From the NCBI GenBank assembly GCA_958422185.1, contig CATZNW010000032.1:1-14829 (forward strand): DNA of 14,829 bases, read 5' to 3'. Under the pieces are notes generated by a model. That model had not been told where the DNA came from and searched no databases. It was given only the letters and a program-made list of their open reading frames with translations. Positions within the stretch are counted from its first letter, which is position 1, and the number at the start of each line of letters is the position of its first letter. The translations under genes were made by a program, and so were the position numbers. The stretch comes from an uncultured Clostridium sp. (GTDB lineage Bacteria; Bacillota; Clostridia; Oscillospirales; Acutalibacteraceae). This document shows, piece after piece, positions 1 to 7,367 of this stretch.

Positions 1-68
1 GCATATTGATTAAAAAACGGAACTCTTTTTTGGGCATTTAGATAATAGTTTGCGTATCTTAAGAGTGT

Positions 69-74
69 TATAAT
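69..74 (+). promoter_or_regulatory. Candidate -10 box of the symporter gene
   Basis: A perfect TATAAT lies 33 bases upstream of the TTG start at 108. The matching -35 is poor (TAGTTT at 46-51 with 17-bp spacing), so this would be an activator-dependent or weak sigma-A promoter. No clear catabolite-repression (cre) site was recognised in the 107 bases before the gene. Confidence 0.45.
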
Positions 75-107
75 ATAAACTATGTTAGTATAGGAGGAGG
101 GGGAGCT

Positions 108-2567
108 TTGAATTTAAACAAAATTCAAAAATTTATTTCAGACGCTACGGTTTACTGGAATCATCCTATGCCCGGCAGATATATGCCGTTTAAAGAGATA
201 ACCGCGTATTCCGTAGGCGGAATCGGCATGTATTTCCTTATTTACTGTATTCAGCAGTTAACGCTCAGCACAACAAACCTTATTATCGGAAACGCAATCG
301 GCATAGAGCCCAATTTTATGTATCTGCTATATGCCGTTTCTATAATCATATCCTTTCCGGCAACGGCAATCAGGGCCAGTATTATTGATAACGCCAGAAG
401 CAAGCAGGGAAAATACAGACCATATATGCTTTCTATGGCATTTCCGACTGCCGCTATCGCCATAGGAATGGTAATGGTGCCCTATGAAAAAATCGAAAGT
501 CAGATCATAAAGGGCATTATCGTTTTGCTTTTTAATGTAGGCATCCAGTTCTTTTATATGTTCTTTTATGAAGCGTATGAAAATCTTATTATGGTTCTGT
601 CACCGGATACGCAGGAAAGAGCGGATGTTTTAACAATAAAATCAGTCGTTTATTCGCTTGCGCCGTCCATAGCTACCGCCGTTCTGCCTTTTATTGCCTC
701 TTTGGTAACGGAGGACGGATCTATTACGGACATGAATGTTTACAGGGTAATGTTTCCGCCGTTCGCAATCATTGGTATTATCTGCTCGGTCTATATTTAT
801 GCCAATACGCAGGAAAAGATCGTTCAGGCAAAAACGCACGTTATCCGTATCAAATTCTGGGACGCGCTTAAGGCGGTTGCCAAAAATAAGCTTTTCTGGG
901 TAATATCACTTGCGGGCTGGGTAGGATTTCTTGAAACCACTTACAGCCAGATGATAAACTGGTGCTATGAGTATCACAGTAAGGGCGATATATCACCCGG
1001 CGCGTTCAGTTTTCTCGGTCTTTTTATTGGCAATGCAAGCCTTTGGGGCATGCTTGCCGCTCCGTTTGCAATCAGAAAATGGGGCAAGAAAAAGGTCGTT
1101 ATCGTTACAAATATATTAAACGCGGTCTTTCTCGCGTTTCTCTATCCCGTTGTAAGATCGGAACCGGATAATATGATCTGGGTGATCGCGGTCGTGCTGT
1201 TTATGAATTACCTTATGACTTCCTTCGGTGTTATTCTGGGACCTGCCATGAACGCGGATATGCGCGATTATCAGCAATACATAACCGGTGAAAGAATCGA
1301 CGGCATGTTCTCAACAGTGGGCCTTATCGGCACGGTTGTGACTCTTGCTACAAGCAGTGTTGTACCGTCTGTATATCAAAGCCTGGGAATAAACGATGCT
1401 GTGCTCAGCGAGCGTATGAGCGAGATTGTTGAGATCACGGGTAAAACAGCCGCTGATATGAGTCAGTCCCCATACAATGTGCTGTATCTGCCGGATATAT
1501 TTAAAGAAGTATTTACTGTCATCGTCATTCTTTCCGTTGTGGGCGCAGTGATGAACGTTATCCCTTATTTCTTTTATGATATGACGGAGATTCGCCAGCG
1601 CGGTATAATAAACGTTCTTAAAGTGCGCGCATTGTTTGAAGATTACGGCAATCATGTTCTCAGGGACAGGGATATAGTTGAAACCATAGACATGATAGAG
1701 GATTCGTCCAAGATAGAAAATGATGAGCCTGGCGATCTGAAATCATTCAAAGCGGCAATCAAGGCTGCCCCTACCAAAGAAGCTAAAAGGACTGCCAGAA
1801 AAGCGTATAGGGATGCGGCGGAGCATAATGATAATATTGAGATAGCAAAGATCGTTATGGAAGAAATGCGAAAGTTCGGCAAGGAAGAATGGCAGTTTAA
1901 ACTGAAAGAGGCGCAGACGCTTGCCGACGCCGGACTGGACGGACTGACCGCGGATTCCTATGAGAAACTTCAGGGCATTCTTAAAAAAGCAAAAGCTATG
2001 CCAAAAGAAACAAAACTTCAGAAAGAGGAGCGCTCATCTGCGATCGAATCCGCCAAAAACAGGCTCTACAGCAAAAAGATAATTGAGAAAAAGCACGGCG
2101 GGCATATAGAGGCTTTTGATACGTCTGTCTTTGATTCCCTCTTTGAAAGGGAAGACGCTAATCTTGAGGCCCGCACAAAGTTGAATGAGGAGATCAGAAA
2201 GGCAAAAAAGGCCAAAGATTCTTCAAAAGTTGCGCAGCTGAGATCATGCCGCGATACGCTGAAATCAGAAAAGAAAAAAATAGACGCCCAGATCAAAAAG
2301 GCAACGGATGAGAATTCATATTACAATAAGCTCGCAAAGCCTTATATAGATGCCGTGAAGCTTGTTAAGCAGGCGGAGAATTACCGCCATTATGAAGATA
2401 TCAAAAGCCTGTATGACGAGGCTAAGGTAAGGGCTGAAGAAGAGGCCCAAATGGAAGCGGAAAAGGAAAAAGCGTTAAGAGAACAGCAAAAGGCAATGAA
2501 GGAAAAGCTTAAAGCTGAAAAGGCGCAGAAAAAAACAGAAAAAAAGAATTCAAAAAAAGATAAATGA
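108..2567 (+). CDS. GPH-family (MFS_2) sugar:cation symporter with long charged C-terminal tail
   Basis: Predicted inner-membrane importer of a glycoside or oligosaccharide, driven by a cation gradient. Residues about 30-490 form some 12 membrane segments. The loop at about 94-106 (D-N-A-R-S-K-Q-G-K-Y-R-P-Y) matches the MFS_2 motif with conserved D, G and RP, and ADMRDYQQYITGER at about 383-396 matches the GPH-family signature. GPH transporters usually stop near 450-500 residues. This one continues to 819 with a Lys/Glu/Ala-rich, largely helical and probably coiled-coil cytoplasmic tail. The start is a TTG, chosen because a very strong GGAGGAGGGGG lies just upstream at 92-102. The next gene is a GH13 alpha-glucosidase on the same strand, so the likely substrate is an alpha-glucoside or isomalto-oligosaccharide; this is inferred from context only. 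Confidence 0.88.
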   Translation: MNLNKIQKFISDATVYWNHPMPGRYMPFKEITAYSVGGIGMYFLIYCIQQLTLSTTNLIIGNAIGIEPNFMYLLYAVSIIISFPATAIRASIIDNARSKQGKYRPYMLSMAFPTAAIAIGMVMVPYEKIESQIIKGIIVLLFNVGIQFFYMFFYEAYENLIMVLSPDTQERADVLTIKSVVYSLAPSIATAVLPFIASLVTEDGSITDMNVYRVMFPPFAIIGIICSVYIYANTQEKIVQAKTHVIRIKFWDALKAVAKNKLFWVISLAGWVGFLETTYSQMINWCYEYHSKGDISPGAFSFLGLFIGNASLWGMLAAPFAIRKWGKKKVVIVTNILNAVFLAFLYPVVRSEPDNMIWVIAVVLFMNYLMTSFGVILGPAMNADMRDYQQYITGERIDGMFSTVGLIGTVVTLATSSVVPSVYQSLGINDAVLSERMSEIVEITGKTAADMSQSPYNVLYLPDIFKEVFTVIVILSVVGAVMNVIPYFFYDMTEIRQRGIINVLKVRALFEDYGNHVLRDRDIVETIDMIEDSSKIENDEPGDLKSFKAAIKAAPTKEAKRTARKAYRDAAEHNDNIEIAKIVMEEMRKFGKEEWQFKLKEAQTLADAGLDGLTADSYEKLQGILKKAKAMPKETKLQKEERSSAIESAKNRLYSKKIIEKKHGGHIEAFDTSVFDSLFEREDANLEARTKLNEEIRKAKKAKDSSKVAQLRSCRDTLKSEKKKIDAQIKKATDENSYYNKLAKPYIDAVKLVKQAENYRHYEDIKSLYDEAKVRAEEEAQMEAEKEKALREQQKAMKEKLKAEKAQKKTEKKNSKKDK

Positions 2568-2672
2568 TCATTTCAGCTATTGTTTATTTGCAGATGCATT
2601 TCCTGCAGGGCTGCAGCGGGAGGCAGTCAGTTTATGCTTTTTGCAGCCGGAAAGGTTTGTCGGTGTTAAATT

Positions 2673-4328
2673 ATGAAAGACTGGTTTAAAAATCTTGTTG
2701 TTTATCAGATATGGCCGCGTTCGTTTTGTGACGGCAACGGAGACGGCATAGGCGATCTTCGGGGAGTTCTCAGCAAAATGGATTATCTTGAAAGCCTGGG
2801 GATCAACTGTATTTGGTTTTCACCTCTTTATCCCTCTCCGAATGCCGATTTCGGTTATGATATAGCGGATTACCGCAGTATCAATCCGGAGTACGGCGAT
2901 CTGGAACTTTTTAAGAAGGTTCTTGACGATGCGCATTCGCGCGGAATGAAAGTTATTATGGATCTCGTCGTAAACCACACATCTGATGAACATGAATGGT
3001 TTAAAAAGTCCAAAGATCCCGATTCACCCTACCATGATTATTATTTCTGGCGAAAGGGCAGGGGAAAACGCCCTCCCAACAACTGGCTTTCCTGCTTTGA
3101 GGGCGGTGCATGGGAATATGAAGAAAAGATAGATGAATATTATCTCCATGTTTTTGCAAAGAAACAGCCGGATCTTAATCATGATAATCCCAAGGTGCGG
3201 GAAGAGGTAAAGGACATTCTGCGTTTCTGGCTCGATTTGGGCGTGGACGGATTCAGGGAAGACGTGATTACATTTATTTCCAAAAAAGAGGGACTACCAA
3301 ACGGATTTCCGATTCCGACTGCCTGTGGCATAGAAAATTATATGGACGGACCTCATATTCACGAATACCTGCGCGAATATCGTGAGGTAACGGATAACTA
3401 TGATTGCTTTACCGTGGGTGAGGCGCCTATGATGACTCCGGGCAACGCTCTTAAATACATAGGCGGTGAAAACCGGGAACTGGATCTTATGTTCCATTTC
3501 CAGCATATGGATGCGGATTGTATCCTGATGGATTACCTGCAAACAAAATTTAACCTGAAAAAAATGAAACGCGCCTTTTCAAGATGGCAGGATAAGATCA
3601 ACGGCAAGGCATGGAATACGCTTTATATTGAAAACCATGATCATCCGCGCATTATTTCCCGCTACGGAAGCGAAAAATACCGTGTGGAGTCAGGCAAAAT
3701 GCTTGCCAATATGTATATGCTTCAGCAGGGTACGCCGTTTATTTATCAGGGGCAGGAGATAGGTATGACGAATATCCGCCTGAACCGTGTTTCTGATTAT
3801 GTTGACTGTTTCGTTCAAAATAACTACAGGACTGCAAGGGAGAAGATGCGCCTTCCGGAAAAGCTCTGCGCAGAGCTTGCGTTTAAATCCACCCGTGACA
3901 ATTCCCGAACGCCCGTTCAGTGGAGCGCCGGGGAAAACGCAGGGTTTACAACGGGTACTCCGTGGTTTTATGTGAATCCTAATTACAGGGAAATCAATGT
4001 TGAAGCGCAGGAGAATGACCCCGATTCTATATTAAATCACTACAGGGCGCTCATCAAATTTAAAAAAGAAAACGATGTTGCAGTCTGGGGTGATTATAAA
4101 GAACATTATAAAGATTCCGATAAACTTTATGTTTACGAACGCAATTATCGGGGCAAACGTCTGCTTGTTATCAATTCCTTTACGGAGGAGAATGTTGCGT
4201 TTGAGGCACCGGCAGGTTTTGACCTTGAAAAAGGCAATCCTATCCTTTGCAACTATAAGAATCCTACGGTTCAGGGCAACGGTTTCAAAACACGCCCCTA
4301 TGAAACGCGGGTTTATTATTTTGAATGA
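2673..4328 (+). CDS. GH13 alpha-glucosidase, oligo-1,6-glucosidase type
   Basis: Cytoplasmic retaining alpha-glycosidase, 551 residues, the usual length of oligo-1,6-glucosidases, dextran glucosidases and trehalose-6-phosphate hydrolases. There is no signal peptide. Visible motifs are the calcium-loop pattern DGNGDGIGD (20-28), region I DLVVNH (97-102), region V QPDLNHDNP (165-173), region II GFREDVI with nucleophile D197, region III VGEAP with acid/base E250, and region IV ENHDHP with stabiliser D323. The valine after the nucleophile (V198) is the residue that in this subfamily goes with alpha-1,6 rather than alpha-1,4 preference. A phosphotransferase partner would be expected for a trehalose-6-phosphate hydrolase; instead a GPH symporter lies 105 bases upstream, favouring hydrolysis of imported isomaltose-like sugars. 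The ribosome binding site is weak (GGAAAGG, about 16 bases upstream). Confidence 0.9.
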   Translation: MKDWFKNLVVYQIWPRSFCDGNGDGIGDLRGVLSKMDYLESLGINCIWFSPLYPSPNADFGYDIADYRSINPEYGDLELFKKVLDDAHSRGMKVIMDLVVNHTSDEHEWFKKSKDPDSPYHDYYFWRKGRGKRPPNNWLSCFEGGAWEYEEKIDEYYLHVFAKKQPDLNHDNPKVREEVKDILRFWLDLGVDGFREDVITFISKKEGLPNGFPIPTACGIENYMDGPHIHEYLREYREVTDNYDCFTVGEAPMMTPGNALKYIGGENRELDLMFHFQHMDADCILMDYLQTKFNLKKMKRAFSRWQDKINGKAWNTLYIENHDHPRIISRYGSEKYRVESGKMLANMYMLQQGTPFIYQGQEIGMTNIRLNRVSDYVDCFVQNNYRTAREKMRLPEKLCAELAFKSTRDNSRTPVQWSAGENAGFTTGTPWFYVNPNYREINVEAQENDPDSILNHYRALIKFKKENDVAVWGDYKEHYKDSDKLYVYERNYRGKRLLVINSFTEENVAFEAPAGFDLEKGNPILCNYKNPTVQGNGFKTRPYETRVYYFE

Positions 4329-4340
4329 TTTAATCAGAAT

Positions 4341-4370
4341 TTGATTTTTGTTCTGAAATATAATTACTAT
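4341..4370 (+). promoter_or_regulatory. Candidate promoter of spoVAD
   Basis: TTGATT (4341-4346) and TACTAT (4365-4370) are 18 bp apart, a tolerable sigma-A-like pair. The TACTA core also resembles the end of a sigma-F/G -10 element (CATNNTA), but no good GNATR -35 sits at the right distance. The predicted transcript would begin near 4377, at the base of the leader hairpin. Confidence 0.3.
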
Positions 4371-4375
4371 AAATT

Positions 4376-4413
4376 AAAACATCTCGGGCAAAATAAGTCT
4401 GAGGTGTTTTTTT
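4376..4413 (+). terminator. Terminator-like hairpin whose 3' arm carries the spoVAD Shine-Dalgarno
   Basis: Bases 4376-4389 pair with 4397-4410 as a 14-bp RNA stem including three G-U pairs, with a 7-base A-rich loop (4390-4396). Seven T residues follow (4407-4413) and run directly into the ATG at 4414. The 3' arm contains GAGGTG, the only ribosome binding site available for spoVAD. It may end transcripts arriving from the GH13 gene, and it can also hide the spoVAD ribosome binding site. Confidence 0.65.
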
Positions 4414-5415
4414 ATGAAAATAAAAGGAAAAACGGCGTTTTTTAGCGATCCGCCGGTAATAGTCGGCTCGGCAGGAGTTTGCGGCAAAAAAGAGGGAGAA
4501 GGGCCGCTTGCTGCTGATTTTGACGCCATTTTTGAAGATACAACCATGGGTCAGGAATCTTATGAGCTTGCTGAATCAGCAATGCTGCACGATGCTATTA
4601 TACGCGCTCTTAATAATGCCGGTGTTGCGTCGTCAGACATAAATTTTATTTTAAGCGGAGATCTGCTTGATCAGTGTATGGGCAGCGCTTTTGCGTTAAA
4701 GGATCTAACCATTCCGTCGGTCGGGCTGTTCGGAGCGTGCTCAACAATGGCGCTTTCGCTCAGCCTCGGCGCAATGCTTGTTGACGGCGGCGCGCAGTGC
4801 GTAGCGGCGGGAACTTCCAGTCATTTCTGTTCAAGTGAAAGGCAGTTTCGTTTTCCGCTTGAATACGGCGGTCAGCGGCCGCCTACTGCCCAGTGGACCG
4901 TTACGGGAGCAGGCTGCGCCGTGGTGAAAAATGAAGGTGAAGGCGTAAAGATACCTGCCGTGTCTATCGGCACGATCTGTGATATGGGCATAACGGATGC
5001 AAATAATATGGGCGCCGCCATGGCACCGGCTGCGGAAAAGACCATATATGATTTTCTGTGTGATACAAACAGTGCGCCGCAGGATTATGATATGATTTTA
5101 ACCGGCGATCTGGGGCTTACCGGCTCAAAACTGCTTTATGAACTGCTTGAAAAGGAACACGAGCTGGATATAAGGGAAGTTCACCATGACTGCGGTCTTA
5201 TGATATTTAATCTGGAGGAGCAGGACGTAAACAGCGGAGGCTCCGGCTGCGGATGCAGTGCGTCTGTGCTTTGTTCCCATATATTGAAACAAATGCGCAG
5301 CGGAATGCTGAAAAAAGTCCTTTTCGTTGCTACCGGCGCGCTTATGTCGCCCACATCCAGCAAGCAGGGTCAGCCGATTCCCGGCATCGCTCACGCAGTG
5401 CTTTTGGAGGTGTGA
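4414..5415 (+). CDS. spoVAD: Stage V sporulation protein AD
   Basis: Component of the SpoVA machinery that moves dipicolinic acid into the forespore and releases it at germination. SpoVAD is the soluble, membrane-associated member with a thiolase/KAS-like fold that binds dipicolinic acid. The 333-residue length is normal. Recognisable landmarks are TAFFSDPPVIVGSAGVCG at residues 7-24, TMGQ-S-E in the 40s, SGDLLDQ (D83), GLFGACSTM with C109 at the KAS-nucleophile position, AGTSSHFCSSERQFR (132-146), and the C-terminal ATGALMSP. From memory, an Asp near 83 and a Cys near 110 matter for ligand binding in the Bacillus subtilis protein, and both are present here. The start at 4414 follows AGGTG by seven T bases. 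Usually it lies between spoVAC and spoVAE; here neither is adjacent, and a small membrane ORF follows instead. Confidence 0.96.
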   Translation: MKIKGKTAFFSDPPVIVGSAGVCGKKEGEGPLAADFDAIFEDTTMGQESYELAESAMLHDAIIRALNNAGVASSDINFILSGDLLDQCMGSAFALKDLTIPSVGLFGACSTMALSLSLGAMLVDGGAQCVAAGTSSHFCSSERQFRFPLEYGGQRPPTAQWTVTGAGCAVVKNEGEGVKIPAVSIGTICDMGITDANNMGAAMAPAAEKTIYDFLCDTNSAPQDYDMILTGDLGLTGSKLLYELLEKEHELDIREVHHDCGLMIFNLEEQDVNSGGSGCGCSASVLCSHILKQMRSGMLKKVLFVATGALMSPTSSKQGQPIPGIAHAVLLEV

Positions 5416-5417
5416 AT

Positions 5418-5585
5418 ATGGATCTGAGAAATAATATTAAGATAATGGGAAGCTTTCAAAAGACCGTTAACGCGCTCTATGCCGTCATAACCGTCATAAG
5501 AGTGTTTGCCGTGGCGTTTTTGGTGCTCCAGGCAGTGCTCCTGATTGCCGCGCCGGATAAGTCCGGTTTCAAAATGCTCAAATGA
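5418..5585 (+). CDS. 55-residue single-span membrane protein coupled to spoVAD
   Basis: A small ORF starting two bases after the spoVAD stop. Its Shine-Dalgarno GGAGGTG (about 5406-5412) lies inside the last spoVAD codons, so translation should be coupled. The product has a short basic/polar N-terminus (residues 1-18), one hydrophobic helix (about 20-45, including YAVITVIRVFAVAFLVLQAV), and a short polar C-terminal tail ending KSGFKMLK. I do not recognise a family. Position implies co-expression with spoVAD and possible membership of, or accessory action on, the SpoVA complex in the forespore membrane. A strong terminator follows 28 bases later, closing a two-gene transcription unit. Confidence 0.72.
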   Translation: MDLRNNIKIMGSFQKTVNALYAVITVIRVFAVAFLVLQAVLLIAAPDKSGFKMLK

Positions 5586-5613
5586 AGCATCTATAAAAAA
5601 ATGATTTTTGATC

Positions 5614-5647
5614 GCCGTTTAGAGGAAACTTTAAGCGGCTTTCTTTT
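5614..5647 (+). terminator. Rho-independent terminator after the spoVAD unit
   Basis: An 11-bp stem (5614-5624 with 5629-5639, two G-U pairs) is capped by a GAAA tetraloop and followed by TTTCTTTT. It separates the spoVAD unit from the HIT gene. Confidence 0.85.
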
Positions 5648-5648
5648 A

Positions 5649-5677
5649 TGGACATTTCTGCCTGTGTGTGCTATGAT
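5649..5677 (+). promoter_or_regulatory. Sigma-A promoter of the HIT-hydrolase operon
   Basis: TGGACA (5649-5654) and TATGAT (5672-5677) are separated by exactly 17 bp. Each hexamer matches consensus at five of six positions. It lies directly after the spoVAD-unit terminator and 57 bases before the HIT start codon. Confidence 0.7.
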
Positions 5678-5734
5678 GAGATCATAATAAGCTGATGAAG
5701 TCTATATAACGAACGAAAGAAAGAGACGGCAAAT

Positions 5735-6214
5735 ATGTGTGATATCTGCAATATAATTCGAAAATCGTTGAAAGGTGAAAATCCTTTTTTCGTAAAGGAA
5801 CTTGAAACGGGCATTGTAGTGCTCGGTTGGAACCAGCATTTTTACGGCTATACGATTTTTATGAGCAAAAAGCACGCCACCGAACTATATCAGCTCGATA
5901 AAGAATTTTGTGCCAAGTTTATGGAAGAAATGGTGCTTGTTTCAAAAGCCGTTTCCTCCGCCTTTGAATGTGACAAGATGAATTATGAATGCCTGGGCAA
6001 CGGCGATACGCATCTGCATTGGCATCTGTTTCCAAGGGTGAAAGGCGACCTTGGCGATTACGGAAATAACGGCAAAGGTCCTGTGTGGTGGCTGCCGCAG
6101 GAGATCATGTGGAATGATGATAATAAGCCCTCACCCCGGCAGCTTGAGGATATGAAACAAAAGCTTTTGGCACAGCTTGATAAATTGATGCAGAATCAAA
6201 AGGAGCTTTTATGA
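5735..6214 (+). CDS. HIT-family nucleotide hydrolase/transferase-like protein
   Basis: Cytosolic 159-residue member of the histidine-triad superfamily, which hydrolyses or transfers nucleotidyl groups (AMP-lysine, AppppA-type or adenylated substrates). The triad is DTHLHWHLFP with H93, H95 and H97. An N-terminal C2-x-x-C5 pair and H47 (KKHATEL) fit the zinc-binding subset of the family. The C-terminal part (WWLPQEIMW-N) is typical of the larger HIT proteins of about 150-160 residues. The Shine-Dalgarno is modest (GAAAGAGACGG). The last codon overlaps the next gene by four bases (ATGA), so the two are translationally coupled. The true substrate cannot be told from sequence. Confidence 0.9.
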   Translation: MCDICNIIRKSLKGENPFFVKELETGIVVLGWNQHFYGYTIFMSKKHATELYQLDKEFCAKFMEEMVLVSKAVSSAFECDKMNYECLGNGDTHLHWHLFPRVKGDLGDYGNNGKGPVWWLPQEIMWNDDNKPSPRQLEDMKQKLLAQLDKLMQNQKELL

Positions 6215-7260
6215 ATTATTTTCTTTACACTTCAAAATATACTGATCCGTATTATGAAAAAACAAAAAAATACATAACACAGCAGTATAAAAACGGTGAT
6301 TTGGTAAAGATCAGTTTCAATGACGAAAATTATGCTGATTATATGCGTGATTCCGGCGGATTGGAAATTCTTAAAGATACCATCGTTTTTGCTTTGGGTG
6401 AGGATGGTTACTATTACAGGCTTTATCATGACCGCACGGAAAAGGGCGAAAAATACCCGCCCGGAATGCCGAAAAGGGTAATCAATCAAACCCTGCGCCT
6501 TGTAAAGCAGGTCAGAGCCAATAAAAAGTATCAGAAAAATCTGGTGCGCCGGTTCAAAAGCGAAACAGTCGCTAAGCTTGGCGGTGCAGCGGGTTTCAGA
6601 AGATATATTTATTTAAACGGAGCAGACGCCGTACCGTTCAGATTTAAAAAGGCCGGTGAAAAAAATCGTCCGCTCGTTATCTATTTCGGCGGCGCGGGAA
6701 CGACCGGGCGCGATAATTTTAAACCCCTGTTTGAATTTTTCTTCACTGCCTACGGCTATCGCTTCCTGACGAAAAAATGCAATATCCTTGTTCCGCAGTA
6801 TATGCGCCTTTGCAATTATAATACTGAGTCTGAGCTGAGGGACGCTTATGCGGATAACTGTGCCGATATAATTAAATATCTCATTGAATACTACGGAGTT
6901 GACAGCAAAAGGATATATATTTACGGCTCTTCGTTCGGCGGCGGGCTTGTTTGGAACTTCCTGTTCCGCCACCCGCAGTTTGTTGCGGCGGCTGTGGAAA
7001 CGATGGGCGAATACCACGGCAAAATCAAAGCGGATGAAAAAGCGTTTGATTCGATATTATCTATCCCGGTCTGGATGGCACATTCAAGTGATGATAAGGT
7101 GGTGCCAATCAAAAGCGATGATACATTTTATAACGCCCTGAAAAAAGCCGGGGCGGATGTAAGATATACGCGCTGGAATAAATACGGGCACGGTATGTGT
7201 ACAAAATTTTACAGAAAAGAAAAATGGCTGGACTGGCTTCTCAGCAAAAGTAAATACTAA
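6211..7260 (+). CDS. Alpha/beta-hydrolase, esterase/peptidase-like
   Basis: A 349-residue protein without a signal peptide. The C-terminal two thirds form an alpha/beta-hydrolase of the esterase/prolyl-oligopeptidase type: oxyanion-loop segment YFGGAGTTG (158-166), nucleophile elbow GSSFGGG with S241, acid in SSDDKVVP (D295 most likely), and base in YGHGM (H327). The N-terminal ~110 residues are unlike a hydrolase core; they are rich in Tyr, Lys and Asp and may form a cap or binding domain that I do not recognise. It starts inside the HIT stop codon (ATGA overlap), and its Shine-Dalgarno AAGGAG lies in the HIT coding end. Esterase families acting on carbohydrate acyl groups are possible, but the substrate is unknown. 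No clear terminator follows. Confidence 0.85.
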   Translation: MNYFLYTSKYTDPYYEKTKKYITQQYKNGDLVKISFNDENYADYMRDSGGLEILKDTIVFALGEDGYYYRLYHDRTEKGEKYPPGMPKRVINQTLRLVKQVRANKKYQKNLVRRFKSETVAKLGGAAGFRRYIYLNGADAVPFRFKKAGEKNRPLVIYFGGAGTTGRDNFKPLFEFFFTAYGYRFLTKKCNILVPQYMRLCNYNTESELRDAYADNCADIIKYLIEYYGVDSKRIYIYGSSFGGGLVWNFLFRHPQFVAAAVETMGEYHGKIKADEKAFDSILSIPVWMAHSSDDKVVPIKSDDTFYNALKKAGADVRYTRWNKYGHGMCTKFYRKEKWLDWLLSKSKY

Positions 7261-7367
7261 TTCTCGGCACTTATTATAAAATCTCATGCTTTATCAATAT
7301 GAACTTCCGTTTTAATACTTGATCTGTTATTATGAAACTGTGGATAACCATTGCCGGAGGTAGTTTA

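Noticed and set aside
2568..2672. Terminator or regulatory RNA between the symporter and GH13 genes
   Set aside because: The region contains CTGCAG repeats but no stem followed by a T-tract and no known riboswitch pattern. The two genes may simply be co-transcribed.
4335..4355. CAGAA/TTCTG inverted repeat after the GH13 gene as a terminator
   Set aside because: The stem has only five AT-rich pairs and a long loop. The 4376-4413 hairpin is a much better candidate.
5125..5394. Minus-strand ORFs opposite the end of spoVAD
   Set aside because: They lie opposite conserved spoVAD sequence, have no ribosome binding site, and show no recognisable protein features.
7332..7367. Longer start for the TM2-domain protein
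   Set aside because: No Shine-Dalgarno precedes 7332, whereas GGAGG is correctly placed for the ATG at 7368. The extra 12 residues would also place the ribosome binding site inside the gene.
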